DNA of 64,000 nt from Chlamydiales bacterium (lineage in GTDB: Bacteria > Chlamydiota > Chlamydiia > Chlamydiales > JAJFMA01). The stretch is from assembly GCA_030679955.1 (NCBI GenBank), contig JAUXSF010000039.1:124001-188000 (forward strand), written 5' to 3'. Shown here piece by piece: positions 51,701 through 61,160 of the stretch (position 1 is the stretch's first letter; every line of letters begins with the position of its first letter). The notes under the pieces are model-generated. The model did not search any database, was not told the origin of the DNA, and saw nothing but the letters and a program-made list of their open reading frames with translations. A program made the position numbers and the translations under genes.

Positions 51701-52162
51701 ATGCAACCCTACCCACCAACTATCGTCTTGCGTCACAGGCGGGAAAATCTAAAAAAGTGCAGCCTCCGAGGCCTTGAACCCCGCCCAGATTTTCGTTTTT
51801 TTACCTATCCGAAGGACAAATTACCCTCATTAGAGGGATATGTGATGCTTGTGATGGATGGTGCACCGCTTATTAGCCCTGCCGACGCGCAGCTGGGACT
51901 TTTTATGGTGGATGCCACTTGGCGCTATGCCGAGGTGATGATGAAGCAAATCGAGCGCGACGTCGCCGTCTGCCAGCCCAGAACTTTGCCAGCGCATTTT
52001 AAGACAGCCTATCCGCGGCGCCAGGATGATTGTTCGGATCCCGAGCGAGGGCTTGCTTCGGTAGAGGCTATTTATTTAGCTTATCATTTGATGGGACGTG
52101 ATAGTGAAGGGATGCTAGATGGCTATCATTGGCGCGATCAGTTCCTTCTCAACAATTTTTGA
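51701..52162 (+). CDS. Tsr3-like (DUF367) protein
   Basis: 153 residues. PTIVLRHRRENLKKCSLRGL, GYVMLVMDGAPLISPADAQ, FMVDATWRYAEVM, and AYPRRQDDCSDPERGLASVE with EAIYLAYHLMG match the archaeal/eukaryotic Tsr3 plan. Tsr3 adds an aminocarboxypropyl group from SAM to a hypermodified uridine of small-subunit rRNA. Bacterial members exist in chlamydiae and some relatives (recalled). The target in this bacterium is unknown. Divergent from the thioredoxin gene. Confidence 0.8.
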   Translation: MQPYPPTIVLRHRRENLKKCSLRGLEPRPDFRFFTYPKDKLPSLEGYVMLVMDGAPLISPADAQLGLFMVDATWRYAEVMMKQIERDVAVCQPRTLPAHFKTAYPRRQDDCSDPERGLASVEAIYLAYHLMGRDSEGMLDGYHWRDQFLLNNF

Positions 52163-52305
52163 TAGGCGTTCTATTCACAATTATTTGACTTTTAAGCCTT
52201 TGTCGAATATAATTTTATCAATATATTGCAAAACTAAGGGCTGCTTCACTAAGAATCGGTCCAAGGGGAGTACGCCTTCCCCACTAAAGGAATGATAATA
52301 AAATC

Positions 52306-53652
52306 ATGCTAGATCTATTTTTCTCAAGTTTGGACCTTATAGACGACTACCTTTGGAGTTATATAGGGTTTCCACTGATCATGGGTCTTGGGATCTATCT
52401 TTCCTTTAAGGCACGGTTTGTACAAATTCGTCGCTTTCCCGATGCGGTAAGAATCTTTGTTAGCATGATGCGTGAGAAGAACCCCACTCCAGGAGGCGTT
52501 CACCCCATCAAAGCTTTTTTTGCCTGTATTGGTGGCTGTATTGGAATTGGTAACGTCGTCGGTGTCTGCACCGCTGTGCAGATCGGCGGTCCAGGAGCTA
52601 TGTTCTGGGTTTGGATTACTGCTCTAGTGGGTATGATTTTAAAATACGCTGAGCTCTACGTCGGTATGAAGTACCGCGAGCAAAGGCCCGATGGTGGCTT
52701 TAATGGCGGTCCCATGTACTTTTTGCCTAAAGTTTTAAAGTACAGCTGGGTGCCTGGCTTGGTGAGCTTACTCTTGTGCGTTTACGGTGTGGAAGTCTTC
52801 CAGTTTCGTGTGATGACTAACAGCGTTTCCGAAAACTTTGGTCTAAATCATATTGCTGTGACCTTGGTATTCCTTGTGCTAGTCTTGTGGGCTAGTCGCG
52901 GAGGCGTCGCCTTGGTTGGAACTATTTGTAGCTATATCGTTCCGATATTCTTTGTTTGCTATCTGGGCATGGGCATATGGGTTTGTATACAAAATTATCA
53001 CGTGATTCCACAAGTTTTAGCTGACGTTGTGTACTACGCCTTTGCTCCTCATGCTGCTGTAGGCGGGATAATGGGCGGGATAATCATCACTATTTCCCAA
53101 GGGATACGCCGCGGATGCTACAGTTCGGACGTTGGTGTTGGCTATGCATCAATCATTCATAGCGAAAGTGGTACGCACGCGCCAGAGAGACAGGCTTCCC
53201 TGGCCATTATGGATATCTTTTTTGATGCTTTCCTCATCTGCACGATGAGCATGACTATTATTCTTGTTACAGGCACTTGGGTAGAACCTATCGACGCTAT
53301 GATGTTGGTGCAGGAAAGCCTTGGAATGTACTTCCCGTACATGAACATTTTCATGCCCACTTTCTTGGTGCTTTTGGGCTACTCAACGGTTATCGCTTTC
53401 TACTGTGTAGGCCTTAAGTGCGCTGAATTTTTAGGTGGTAAGAAAGGTACGCGAATTTTCAACGTCTATGCAGCTGTTACGCTGTTCTTGTTCTCCTTCG
53501 TGGATACACGTCACACGTTAGTCGTGATGTCTATCACACAGCTGCTTCTTGTGGTGATCAATTTGTGGGGTATCTATAAGCTCCGCAACGAAATTAACTA
53601 CGAATTTAGCGCCGATGCAGTGGGCTCTGAGGTGCAGGAAGCAGCGCAATAA
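52306..53652 (+). CDS. Sodium:alanine symporter family transporter (AGCS)
   Basis: 448 residues, about 10-11 membrane helices. Family motifs: GGCIGIGNVVGVCTAVQIGGP, KYAELYVGMKYRE, FNGGPMYFLPK, and GIRRGCYSSDVGVGYASIIH. Na+-driven uptake of alanine or glycine. The upstream gap contains GGGGAGTACGCCTTCCCC, a small hairpin just before the start region (AAAGGAATG). Confidence 0.92.
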   Translation: MLDLFFSSLDLIDDYLWSYIGFPLIMGLGIYLSFKARFVQIRRFPDAVRIFVSMMREKNPTPGGVHPIKAFFACIGGCIGIGNVVGVCTAVQIGGPGAMFWVWITALVGMILKYAELYVGMKYREQRPDGGFNGGPMYFLPKVLKYSWVPGLVSLLLCVYGVEVFQFRVMTNSVSENFGLNHIAVTLVFLVLVLWASRGGVALVGTICSYIVPIFFVCYLGMGIWVCIQNYHVIPQVLADVVYYAFAPHAAVGGIMGGIIITISQGIRRGCYSSDVGVGYASIIHSESGTHAPERQASLAIMDIFFDAFLICTMSMTIILVTGTWVEPIDAMMLVQESLGMYFPYMNIFMPTFLVLLGYSTVIAFYCVGLKCAEFLGGKKGTRIFNVYAAVTLFLFSFVDTRHTLVVMSITQLLLVVINLWGIYKLRNEINYEFSADAVGSEVQEAAQ

Positions 53653-53659
53653 CCCGAAA

Positions 53660-55666
53660 TTAGGCGGCGCGAACAGCCGTTTGTAGCGCTCGAAGACCAT
53701 TTTCTACTTTATCGATGTTCGCCAGCAGGTAGTTTTTGGATAATTCGCTACCCTTAGAATATCCAAGAGCATCGTTGGATATTGTTTGCCGGTTAGCGGT
53801 CAGCTTAAAATTTGCTAGCTGTATATTAACTTTTGCGATTTCTTGCAAAACAGCACTCTTGCCACCGGCTGCATCCAAAGCTGCCTTGAAATCATCCCCC
53901 CCTTTTGGGACCTTCTCCAAGGTAGCGGATGTTGCATAAAAGGGAAGAAAGGTATCCCTAAGAGTAGGCATGTAGCTAGAGAACTCTGCTGCGACTTGTT
54001 TGAGTTCCTGTAAAGGAGCTTGATTGGTTGTGTCATTTTTCAAGAGCAAATTATAACTATTCGTCAAACTTCTAATCGCGTCTTTTTTCTCGGCATCATC
54101 TTTATCTAAAAATGGATAAGTAGCGCCAAAGGCTAATGTGAAGTTGCTGACGACTCCACTTTCAATATTAGAAGGCGTCATATTGTTTTTAACCATGTCC
54201 TTTGCCAAGGCTACAGAAGCATCTGGATCAGCCGCTAATGCGACTTGCACATCATTCTTTAAGGCCGACAACTGAATAGAAAGTTGAATAAACTCTGGCT
54301 TACCTTTTAAAGACTGGATATCTTTATCAAGTCTTGTCAAGGACTCCTGGACATTGGCATGCATCGCAGCATGCATATTTTTATCGCTACCGAAAGCTGC
54401 GTAGGCGCTAAGATGACTATAAACATGTCCGATAGAGCTATCAGGGGTTTGCTTTTGTAAACCTTCTACCAAACCTTTGGTTGAGCCAAAACGTGAGGGT
54501 CTTGGCATCGGTGAACTTACTGGGGTGAGGTTTTTCAGGACAGCGAGACCATCATTTTTTAGTTGTTGATCTCCCGAGCCAATCAACACATTTCCTGCCT
54601 CAACCATTGCGTTTGCTGCCTCACGTTTTAAACTCATAACTTGGGAAGCGTTACCTTCGAGAGGCTTCTGGCCCGAGGCTATTTCGCCTTCTAAAGTATT
54701 GGCCTGTTCTTTTAGTTCATGAAATTTAGCAATTGCCTCTTGAAACGAAGCCTGGTCTGATTTTGGTGTTGGAGCAATTTCTTCCATGGAGATTCCGGCC
54801 GATTCGACCCTCGGTGGGGTGGGCGGTGTTGTTAATTTTGGTTGTGCGGATGCTCCCTTGGCGGCGATTTGAGCGTGTAAAGCCGCCGCATCATTTTGGT
54901 TAATCACAACTGCTCCACGTCTTGCAGGCCTACCACCGCCAACCTGTGCTGCTCTCGACGGTATTTGTGGTTGTTGTTCTACGCTGCCTTCCTGCTTAAC
55001 CTCTTTTGGCGTTGATTCTGTTCGGTGGCCAGACATCTCGTGCACTAAATTGGTTAAGGTGGCATCTCCATGGGTATCACTCAAGAGTTGTTGATATACC
55101 TCTCGATACTCATTGACTTTCTGCTCTAAGGAGGCCACGGACCCAGAGGAGGAGTTGACTTGGTCGGAAAGGGTAGCAAGTTTAGCCAGATTTTTTGGGA
55201 GACTAGGGTTTTCTGCAAACTTTTCGCTTAGCCCTGGGTTCTCAGACAGTATCTTTGACTCCATTCGTTCCAAAGTATTACGTTGGGATATATTGGCATT
55301 ATTATTCTCTGGCACTTCTCTGCTGCGTACTGCGCCGAAGCCTGCTCTTGGAGAAGGAGTAGCCTTACTCATTGGTCGGGCACTTTTATCAGAAGGCAGG
55401 GCGGTGGTCTGTCCGCCAGGAGTGGGCACTCCAGGCCTCATTTGCCGAATCGGACGACTTAGGTTCTGTGCTGTTTTACCTCCAACATTGGAAGGAGCCT
55501 TACTGGCGTCGGTGGAGCTTGTTTCTATCGCTTTAAGTCCAATATTTATTGTTGAGGTTCGGGGGGACTTCGGTGCAACCACAGGTGTATAGGCTTCAGT
55601 CTGCGAGATTTGACCTGTGTTTATAGAAGGGGGTAAACCGCGAGTAGCATCCATAACAACCACCAT
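53660..55666 (-). CDS. Large Pro/Ser-rich N-terminus protein, candidate effector
   Basis: About 668 residues from ATG 55666; ATG 55654 with GGTGG upstream is an alternative. The first 320 residues are disordered, rich in Pro, Ser, Thr and Lys (RPIRQMRPGVPTPGGQTTAL, TPPTPPRVES), with several PxxP motifs; the C-terminal 330 are helical and soluble (SIQLSALKNDVQVALAAD). No signal peptide. This composition is common in type III effectors but is not proof. No family recognised. Confidence 0.7.
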   Translation of the reverse strand: MVVVMDATRGLPPSINTGQISQTEAYTPVVAPKSPRTSTINIGLKAIETSSTDASKAPSNVGGKTAQNLSRPIRQMRPGVPTPGGQTTALPSDKSARPMSKATPSPRAGFGAVRSREVPENNNANISQRNTLERMESKILSENPGLSEKFAENPSLPKNLAKLATLSDQVNSSSGSVASLEQKVNEYREVYQQLLSDTHGDATLTNLVHEMSGHRTESTPKEVKQEGSVEQQPQIPSRAAQVGGGRPARRGAVVINQNDAAALHAQIAAKGASAQPKLTTPPTPPRVESAGISMEEIAPTPKSDQASFQEAIAKFHELKEQANTLEGEIASGQKPLEGNASQVMSLKREAANAMVEAGNVLIGSGDQQLKNDGLAVLKNLTPVSSPMPRPSRFGSTKGLVEGLQKQTPDSSIGHVYSHLSAYAAFGSDKNMHAAMHANVQESLTRLDKDIQSLKGKPEFIQLSIQLSALKNDVQVALAADPDASVALAKDMVKNNMTPSNIESGVVSNFTLAFGATYPFLDKDDAEKKDAIRSLTNSYNLLLKNDTTNQAPLQELKQVAAEFSSYMPTLRDTFLPFYATSATLEKVPKGGDDFKAALDAAGGKSAVLQEIAKVNIQLANFKLTANRQTISNDALGYSKGSELSKNYLLANIDKVENGLRALQTAVRAA

Positions 55667-55777
55667 CAAACGAAATAAAGTTAGTATTTCAATTTTAATT
55701 ATATCAGAATTAAATTATTTAAATTAAATTTAATAAATATTATATAATTGAAATGCTATGGAATAGTTATAAGTCGA

Positions 55778-56764
55778 TTATTGCTGCTCTAAGATGCGTT
55801 TCTTTACTAAGGGTAGGAGTTCTAACGGAATTTCAGCGCCGGTGGTTTGAACGACGGCGTTACCCATGACAGCGCCAAAATGTGCGCACTGGGTCAGCGA
55901 TTTATTGGAGAGGTATCCGTGTAGAAACCCACTAGAAAAGAAATCTCCGGCACCAGTGGTGTCGGTAGCTTTAACGGGGTAAGCCGGAAAGGACTGGATG
56001 CCATCAGCTGTTCCGACAAGGCAGCCTTCGGTGCCCTTGGAGACCACTGCGATGTCACAAAAATCACGAAGAAATTTACAACCGACCTCAGGAGAGTTCA
56101 AAGACAAAGCAGTTGCTTCATCTTCGTTGCAAAAGACAATTGTCAGGTGTTGCCTTAAAACCTCTAAAAGTTCGTCATAGTGTTCAGATACGATCTCATG
56201 GCTGGCAAGATCGATGGAGATCTTGGCTCCCGCCTTTTTGGCGCACTGCACGGCGCGTAGGAGGACCCCTGGACGCTTAAGGCTATACCCCTCGATGTGT
56301 ACGAGGCGGACACCTTGGAAGTAAGATTGGTCGATATCCTCGGGTGTCAGCTGTTTAGCGGCCCCAAGAAAAGAGCGAAAGGTGCGTCGACCTTCTGGGT
56401 CGATAAGGCAAATCACTTGAGGTGAGGGTTCGGATTTTTCAACTAATAAAGATGCGATCCCGTAGCTGTCCAGAGAATGTTTAAAAATCGAAGCGGTATC
56501 ATCTTTGCCAATGGGGCCAAGGAGAGCGCAGGAGTGTCCGAGACGCGATAGGCCCTTTAAGACATTGGCGCTGCTGCCGCCTGATAGGATAGTGGGGGTT
56601 TGCTGGGAGCGTTCCAATAGCTCTGAGAGGGTAGCATGTTCAACGAGTAGCATCCCATGTTTAGAGCCCTCTAGAGAGTCGATAAATTCATGGGGTACTT
56701 TCACGAGATAGTCGACGAATGCATTGCCGATACCAAGGATTTCGTAGGGGGCGGGTTTGGTCAT
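55778..56764 (-). CDS. PfkB-family sugar/nucleoside kinase, adenosine kinase-like
   Basis: 328 residues. GIGNAFVDYLVKVP, GGSSANVLKGLSRLGHSCAL (first PfkB signature region), RTFRSFLGAAKQL, and the catalytic motif TDTTGAGDFFSSGFLHGYL. Position of the catalytic Asp is intact. Sequence type nears adenosine kinase-like proteins; substrate unproved. It overlaps pgsA by 4 bases (ATGA). Confidence 0.88.
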   Translation of the reverse strand: MTKPAPYEILGIGNAFVDYLVKVPHEFIDSLEGSKHGMLLVEHATLSELLERSQQTPTILSGGSSANVLKGLSRLGHSCALLGPIGKDDTASIFKHSLDSYGIASLLVEKSEPSPQVICLIDPEGRRTFRSFLGAAKQLTPEDIDQSYFQGVRLVHIEGYSLKRPGVLLRAVQCAKKAGAKISIDLASHEIVSEHYDELLEVLRQHLTIVFCNEDEATALSLNSPEVGCKFLRDFCDIAVVSKGTEGCLVGTADGIQSFPAYPVKATDTTGAGDFFSSGFLHGYLSNKSLTQCAHFGAVMGNAVVQTTGAEIPLELLPLVKKRILEQQ

Positions 56765-57369
56765 GCCTGCTTTTTTAGCGGGGGTAGTGTAAGTACTTTT
56801 TTCACATGTTGTCTGTTGGCATAAATATAGTCAAAGCCAGAGTAGACGGTGTAGACACCGGCGATGAACACAGCGATAGTGGACCAAAGATGTAGGTCTT
56901 GAGTAGATAGATAGCCCAGGGAATGGGGAATCATCAATATGGTGATGAAAAAAGCTGTTACAGCTTGGATAACGGCCTTCACTTTTCCGCTAGTACGCGC
57001 GGCGAGGGCAAAGCCACGTAAAGCACAGATGGTTCGCAGAGTGCTAACAACGCTGTCTCGGTATAAGAAGACGAAAACCAAGAGCATATGTAGGTTGACA
57101 GGGGCAAGCGTAAAGGTCAGGAATACGGAGATGCGGCTGATGCTATCCGCCATGGGGTCGAAGATTTTCCCCAGGTCAGTTACCTGATTATAACGGCGAG
57201 CTAGAAAGCCATCGAAGATATCAGAGAGCTCTGAAACGCCCATCAGGAATAGTAACACATAAGGCAAAAGCGTGTTTGAAATGCCTATAAGATCATGTTC
57301 CATATACACTAGCAGGAATATGGGGCTGATGAAGATACGGATGAATGTGAAGTAGTTGGCTATGCTCAA
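56761..57369 (-). CDS. pgsA: CDP-diacylglycerol-glycerol-3-phosphate 3-phosphatidyltransferase
   Basis: 202 residues, four to six membrane helices. The CDP-alcohol phosphotransferase motif DIFDGFLARRYNQVTDLGKI continuing FDPMAD is complete (D-x2-DG-x2-AR-x8-G-x3-D-x3-D). Makes phosphatidylglycerophosphate. Could also be a paralog for another alcohol, but start NYFTFIRIFISP is like PgsA. Confidence 0.88.
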   Translation of the reverse strand: MSIANYFTFIRIFISPIFLLVYMEHDLIGISNTLLPYVLLFLMGVSELSDIFDGFLARRYNQVTDLGKIFDPMADSISRISVFLTFTLAPVNLHMLLVFVFLYRDSVVSTLRTICALRGFALAARTSGKVKAVIQAVTAFFITILMIPHSLGYLSTQDLHLWSTIAVFIAGVYTVYSGFDYIYANRQHVKKVLTLPPLKKQA

Positions 57370-57446
57370 GTGTGCACGTTACCCTAATTTGAAGCCTCAA
57401 ACAGTATCAAAGTATAACTGGAGAGTCAACTGGGATTTAATAAGAG

Positions 57447-57524
57447 AGGAATTTAACGCAAAGACGCAGAGGCGCAAAGACTCTATTTTTCTTCGCGCCT
57501 CTGCGTCTTTGCGTTAAAATTCTC
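57447..57524. repeat. Family A palindromic array, clean copy
   Basis: GAGGAATTTAACGCAAAG, ACGCAGAG, GCGCAAAG on the left; CTTCGCGCCTCTGCGTCTTTGCG and TTAAAATTCTCC on the right. Nearly perfect inverted repeat of about 33 bp arms with a short loop. Between two minus-strand genes (pgsA upstream, rny downstream on the map's left end). Confidence 0.9.
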
Positions 57525-57525
57525 C

Positions 57526-59082
57526 TTAACCAGCGTATTCGACGACGCGCTTTTCGCGCACGACGGTAACTTTTACGCGACCAGGGTAGTTGAGGCGCTG
57601 TTCGATACGTTTGCTGATATCTCTCGCGAGGTGAGCAACACCTGCATCATCGACAACTTCCGGGAGTACAGTTATTTGAATTTCCCGCCCAGCCTGCATT
57701 GCGTAAGCACGCTCAATACCGGGGAAGTCGTATGTGATTTCTTCCAGGTCTTTCAAGCGCTTTATATACTCTTCAATAGCGCCGATACGTGCTCCGGGGC
57801 GCGATGCTGAGAGGGAATCTGCAGCGCTGCATAGGCTTGCCTCTACCGTTTTCGCTTCCATCTCATAGTGGTGGCATCCGATACCATTGGCAACCTGTTG
57901 GCTTTCACCGTATTTGAGCGCTAAATCATGACCGACGATAGCATGTGAGCCCTCGATCTCATGGGAAACGGCTTTACCTATATCGTGTAGCAGTCCAATG
58001 CGCTTGGCTAGGCGTGCATCTAGACCTAATTCGGCAGCCATCATGCCTAGCAGATAAGAGACCTCCAGCGAGTGGTCGAGAATATTTTGTCCGTAACTAT
58101 AGCGGAACTTCAGTTGTCCTAACAGTTGCATCAATTCTGGGTGAAGGTTTAGAGCGCCGGCACGTAGGGCGGCATCCTCGCCATAGCGTTTGATTTGTTG
58201 ATTAACTTCTATGCGTTTTTGGTCGATGACTTCTTGAATACGTGTAGGGTGAATTCGACCATCTTGAAGGAGTTCGGTAAGAACCATTTTAGCTACATGC
58301 TTGCGTATGGGGTCAAAGCCTGAGAGGACAATAGCTCCGGGGGTATCGTCGACAAGGATATTAACTCCTAATTCGCGTTCTAGCATGCGTATGTTGCGTC
58401 CTTCGCGACCGATGATACGCCCTTTCATATCTTCGCTGGGCAAGTTCACGGTTGTGACGGTGGCGTCCGAGACGCAAGGGACGCAAAGACGATTGATTGC
58501 TGTAGCAATAATTGTCGAGGCAGTATTGTCGGCAGTTTCCTCAGCTTCTTTTTGTTTGCGTCTGGCTATATGTGCGAGTTCGGCATCGATCTCGTTTGTA
58601 GCACGTTGAAGCAGATGTTCTTTAGCTTCGGAGGATGTCAGACCGGATACCTTTTCAAGTTGCTTTAGTAGGTCATCGCGTAGCGCTAGCTGTTCTTTGG
58701 TAGCTTTTTCCAGAGATTGCTTTTCCCCTTGAATAGAGCTTTCTCTACGTTCAATTTCAGCAGTCTTCTTTTCGATTGCGTTGAGGCGTTGTTCAAGCTT
58801 ATCTTCGCGGGTTTTTAGCCGTTCTTCTTCCCGTTGGTGTTTGGTGCGTTCCTGCTGGCGCTGTAGCTCAAATTCACGATCTTTATCGATGTGACTTTGC
58901 TTTACGGCCAGTTCGCTTTTATGACGTATTGTGACAGCTTCTTGTTCGGCTTTACTAAGGATTTCAGCGGCGATACGCTCGGCACCACCCAAGCGCATGC
59001 GCATGGCCAGCCAGGCTGCTGCGCCTCCTACTGCAAAAGATACCAAGATGATGATGAGTAATTGAAAAGCGTCCTCTCCCAT
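57526..59082 (-). CDS. rny: Ribonuclease Y
   Basis: 518 residues. An N-terminal membrane helix (LLIIILVSFAVGGAAAWLAM), a long charged coiled coil to about residue 190, a KH domain (GRIIGREGRNIRMLERELGV) and an HD domain (LLHDIGKAVSHE, later GCHHYE). Membrane-bound endoribonuclease starting mRNA decay. No frameshift, standard length. Its stop abuts the family A palindrome. Confidence 0.96.
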   Translation of the reverse strand: MGEDAFQLLIIILVSFAVGGAAAWLAMRMRLGGAERIAAEILSKAEQEAVTIRHKSELAVKQSHIDKDREFELQRQQERTKHQREEERLKTREDKLEQRLNAIEKKTAEIERRESSIQGEKQSLEKATKEQLALRDDLLKQLEKVSGLTSSEAKEHLLQRATNEIDAELAHIARRKQKEAEETADNTASTIIATAINRLCVPCVSDATVTTVNLPSEDMKGRIIGREGRNIRMLERELGVNILVDDTPGAIVLSGFDPIRKHVAKMVLTELLQDGRIHPTRIQEVIDQKRIEVNQQIKRYGEDAALRAGALNLHPELMQLLGQLKFRYSYGQNILDHSLEVSYLLGMMAAELGLDARLAKRIGLLHDIGKAVSHEIEGSHAIVGHDLALKYGESQQVANGIGCHHYEMEAKTVEASLCSAADSLSASRPGARIGAIEEYIKRLKDLEEITYDFPGIERAYAMQAGREIQITVLPEVVDDAGVAHLARDISKRIEQRLNYPGRVKVTVVREKRVVEYAG

Positions 59083-59091
59083 AAATCCCTA

Positions 59092-60441
59092 TCAGTCGTT
59101 TTGTGCGTCGCCTTCTGGATCGTCGGTTTGTGTCGGTTTTAACCACACTTTTTCTACCATTCGATCATTGGAGCTTAACACTGTCAGTTCAAGGTTGTCA
59201 CGATGAATGACGAAACCTTTGGGAGGGATTGAGCCAGCACAATGGAAAACAAAGCCTGCTAGGGTGTCATAGTCACCCTCTTCTGGGATGATAACTTCGA
59301 GCATATCTTCCACATCGAGGATGCTCATACGTGCATCAACAACCCAGCCGCCTTCGGCTTTTGGTACAAATAGAGCCTCTTCTTGGTCGTATTCGTCGGC
59401 AATTTCGCCAACGATTTGTTCCAGAATGTCCTCAATAGTCACAATACCTTCGGTGCCACCGTATTCATCGACAACGATGGCCATGTGTACCTTTTTGGAG
59501 CGAAATTCCTGTAGAAGCAGGGAGATGCGTTTAGTCTCCGGCGTGAAAATAACCTCTTTGACAATAGTCTCCAAAGGAGCGTCAAGTATTGTTGTATCGC
59601 CAGAGGCTTCACTTTCCATGAATTTTCTCAGCAGATCCTTTTGCATCAGGACGCCTAAAATTTCGTCTATAGTGGTGTCATAGACAGGAATGCGGCTGTA
59701 GCCTTCTGGGTCTAGCAGGCGTGTGGCTTCGCGAATAGGTGTTTTGCCGGGTAGGCTGAAGACGTCCACACGGGGTACCATCACTTCTTTCGCTAGCTTG
59801 TGCCGGAAGTCGACAACAGACTCGATGAGTTTCTTATCGTGAGCGTCAAACTTGGAGGTTACATTGAGGTCTTCAATCATCTCCAGAAATTCATGGCCTA
59901 CAGGGGCGGGAAAGCCTTCAAGTTTCACAATACGTCGGCTTACGGCGAATAGTGGCCATGAGATGGGGAAACACAGCAGCACATATATTATTGCCAGGTT
60001 AGCTGTGACCTTCAACACGATTTTAGGGTATTTGGTAGCTACAGCTTTTGGCACGTAGTCACCGAGAACGAATCCGATGGAAAATAGTGCTAGCAAGGCT
60101 GCGGCTGTAACGATCCATTCATGCAGATCAGGCACATGATCTAAAGGATGAAAGGGCGGTAAAAGAGCCACCCACAGCCATGTGACGACAGATACTGCAT
60201 AAGCAAACCGCAGAAGGTTAAGCGTACACAATAACAGAAAGTGTGTCGCTTCTAACTGGGTTTTCGGCCAGAGAAAATTGCGTATCGTTCGGAAAAGGGA
60301 AAGGCCCTTTGATTGGCTTTCTGCCGAGGAGAGATCTTTGGGTAAGAGTCGACGATAGGCTGCTAGTAGACCAGCTAACAGAAACATGCCTATTAAGAGG
60401 GTCAGCGTGATAATCAGATTTGTCGCTGGTGACAAGGTCAC
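59092..60441 (-). CDS. CNNM/CorC/HlyC-type membrane protein with CBS domains
   Basis: 449 residues. DUF21 membrane domain with at least four helices (to about residue 190), then a CBS pair (VMVPRVDVFSLPGKTPIREA, KVHMAIVVDEYGGTEGIVTI) and a small CorC_HlyC C-terminal domain. Family members affect Mg2+/Co2+ transport; haemolysin is a misnomer. Overlaps ybeY by 4 bases, as in Chlamydia (CT423-CT422 recalled). Confidence 0.9.
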   Translation of the reverse strand: MTLSPATNLIITLTLLIGMFLLAGLLAAYRRLLPKDLSSAESQSKGLSLFRTIRNFLWPKTQLEATHFLLLCTLNLLRFAYAVSVVTWLWVALLPPFHPLDHVPDLHEWIVTAAALLALFSIGFVLGDYVPKAVATKYPKIVLKVTANLAIIYVLLCFPISWPLFAVSRRIVKLEGFPAPVGHEFLEMIEDLNVTSKFDAHDKKLIESVVDFRHKLAKEVMVPRVDVFSLPGKTPIREATRLLDPEGYSRIPVYDTTIDEILGVLMQKDLLRKFMESEASGDTTILDAPLETIVKEVIFTPETKRISLLLQEFRSKKVHMAIVVDEYGGTEGIVTIEDILEQIVGEIADEYDQEEALFVPKAEGGWVVDARMSILDVEDMLEVIIPEEGDYDTLAGFVFHCAGSIPPKGFVIHRDNLELTVLSSNDRMVEKVWLKPTQTDDPEGDAQND

Positions 60442-60896
60442 TCCTTTTTACTCATTGTAAGAACTAGACTATTTTTCTGCAGCGCTTCCATGTGTTTTGC
60501 CTCTGCAGTGCGCATAACTTGCTCATCCTCTGGCTCTATATCATCATAACCTAACAGATGGAGCAAACCATGTACAACATACAGGGTAGTCTCACGGTAA
60601 GGGTCTGAGTGATGAGCCTTTGCATAGTCTTGTGCTGTCTCGGGACACACAAAAACCTCGCCTAACACGCGAAAAGCGGAGGAGGCATCATCTATTGGAA
60701 AGGAGATGCAGTCAGTTGTTGTTGGATCATCAAAGTAATCTTCGTGTAACTGGCAGATTGTCGGAGTGTCAACAAAATGTATGGATACTTCATGGCACGT
60801 CGCGTTTTCTAACGTCAAAACGTGCTTCACAATAGCTTGAATCTGAAGGGGAGAGATGAGCAATGTGTCTTGTTGATCGAATACGCAAATGTTCAC
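60438..60896 (-). CDS. ybeY: Endoribonuclease YbeY
   Basis: 152 residues. Zinc motif HGLLHLLGYDDIEPED: the two His of HxxxH are present, but the third ligand, His in most species (GYDH), is Asp here; Bacteroidetes relatives also have Asp at that place. FDDPTTTDCISFPID and ELVFVCPE-type strand (GEVFVCPETA) support the call. Matures 16S rRNA 3' end. Confidence 0.92.
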   Translation of the reverse strand: MNICVFDQQDTLLISPLQIQAIVKHVLTLENATCHEVSIHFVDTPTICQLHEDYFDDPTTTDCISFPIDDASSAFRVLGEVFVCPETAQDYAKAHHSDPYRETTLYVVHGLLHLLGYDDIEPEDEQVMRTAEAKHMEALQKNSLVLTMSKKE

Positions 60897-60969
60897 GACA
60901 GTAGCTCGAAAGGGAATATAGAGAGCAGAGGTTGAGAAAACCTCTGCATCTTACTGCCACTAATGTGCA

Positions 60970-61125
60970 TTATTTTACAGGAGTCTTGGGGAGGCCAGTA
61001 ATCTTCTTCTTGTTCTCGTCAAAGCGACCGAGATTTCTCAGAACGTCGATTCTTTCAAAGCGTTTAAGAACGTTACGCTTTTGGGCACCCTTGTTAGACT
61101 TGCCGTAGCTGGGGTGTCTGGACAT
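60970..61125 (-). CDS. Chlamydia/Verrucomicrobia small basic protein
   Basis: 51 residues: MSRHPSYGKSNKGAQKRNVL, then KRFERIDVLRNLGRFDENKK and a short tail. Basic protein family recalled as TIGR04137, restricted to Chlamydiae and Verrucomicrobia, and probably ribosome- or RNA-associated. ATG 61125 follows GAGGTAATG; the gene is short. It follows the other basic protein gene by 35 bases. Confidence 0.88.
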   Translation of the reverse strand: MSRHPSYGKSNKGAQKRNVLKRFERIDVLRNLGRFDENKKKITGLPKTPVK

Positions 61126-61160
61126 GTCATTACCTCAACAATATTAAACGATTAAGAGCC

